DNA of 40,118 bases. Origin: an uncultured Eubacteriales bacterium. Its GTDB lineage: Bacteria > Bacillota > Clostridia > Christensenellales > Aristaeellaceae. Positions 40,013 to 40,118 of this stretch are shown here, in pieces (within the stretch, counting starts at the first letter, position 1; each line of letters begins with the position of its first letter). A program made the position numbers and the translations under genes. The DNA is taken from NCBI GenBank assembly GCA_902765305.1, contig CACWZI010000019.1:1-40118 (forward strand). Reading direction: 5' to 3'. The notes under the pieces were generated by a model. The model was not told where the DNA came from, searched no databases, and worked only from the letters and a program-made list of their open reading frames with translations.

Positions 40013-40118
40013 TGTCAAGGGGCAATCTCGTTTTCCCTGTTTGGGGCAAAATAGTTTTCCCTTTGCTCGTATGAAAACCGAACAGAAAACCAGCTCCGGG
40101 AACCGTGCTCAGGCATCG
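40013..40118 (+). mobile_element. Possible left end of an IS21-family insertion
   Basis: TGTCAAGGGGCAA begins at 40013. Two copies of a GGGGCAA...GTTTTCCCT unit follow at 40019-40038 and 40043-40062, a 24-bp period. Multiple internal end repeats and a TG start are typical of IS21-family ends, and the sequence resembles clostridial examples from memory. The window stops before any transposase. Confidence 0.45.

Overview
The window looks like chromosome from an uncultured, GC-rich, gut- or rumen-type clostridial Firmicute. The pointers are strong AGGAGG-type ribosome binding sites, sigma-A-like promoters with TTGACA/TATAAT boxes, a CmpB-type ABC membrane protein, a DUF4250 gene, LplB-type sugar permease remains and a Tet(M)-like GTPase. 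Placement near Christensenellales is only a guess. No rRNA, tRNA, CRISPR array or phage module was seen.

Layout. 1-1.9 kb: a MATE exporter bracketed by ~100-bp inverted repeats, followed by a dense patch of short repeats. 1.9-4.9 kb (minus): a membrane-dipeptidase-family gene overlapping a ribosome-protection-type GTPase gene; the GTPase carries an in-frame repeat insertion. 5.1-8.0 kb: a two-gene redox operon (Fe-S/FAD/NAD(P) oxidoreductase plus geranylgeranyl-reductase-like flavoprotein). 8.1-9.0 kb (minus): an HSL-type esterase. 9.4-10.0 kb: fused, frameshifted relics of a sugar ABC transporter. 10.2-11.3 kb: a P1/DmpA-type peptidase. 11.4-16.6 kb: a c-di-GMP phosphodiesterase and a giant MscS-type channel. 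16.7-17.7 kb (minus): CmpB-family protein. 18-22.8 kb: coiled-coil protein, DUF308 protein, UbiB/AarF-like kinase and a truncated membrane protein, with a MITE-like element and a partial inverted copy. 23.2-26.7 kb: two exported hydrolases, one a HAD plus histidine-acid-phosphatase fusion. 26.8-29.4 kb (minus): GH31 glycosidase followed by a headless nitroreductase. 29.7-37.1 kb: a tight six-gene run (GAF-ABC ATPase, split FtsX-type permease, acyltransferase-fold protein, PlsC-like and PAP2-like proteins) that looks like an envelope-lipid module. 37-38.1 kb (minus): SDR plus DUF4250. 38.4-40.0 kb: guaA. An IS21-like end may begin at 40.01 kb.

The most unusual feature is a 24-bp (8-codon) module that keeps both strands open. 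One copy sits in frame inside guaA (RREASPLG). Four perfect tandem copies form the shared 3' boundary of the PAP2 and DUF4250 genes. Three decayed copies lie in the 1.7-kb repeat patch. A separate palindromic family (core GCAACCTGCCGCC) has inserted in frame in the Tet(M)-like gene and recurs between genes. Together they suggest short repeats that spread through this genome and can be accepted as new peptide segments, comparable in outcome to Rickettsia palindromic elements but different in sequence.
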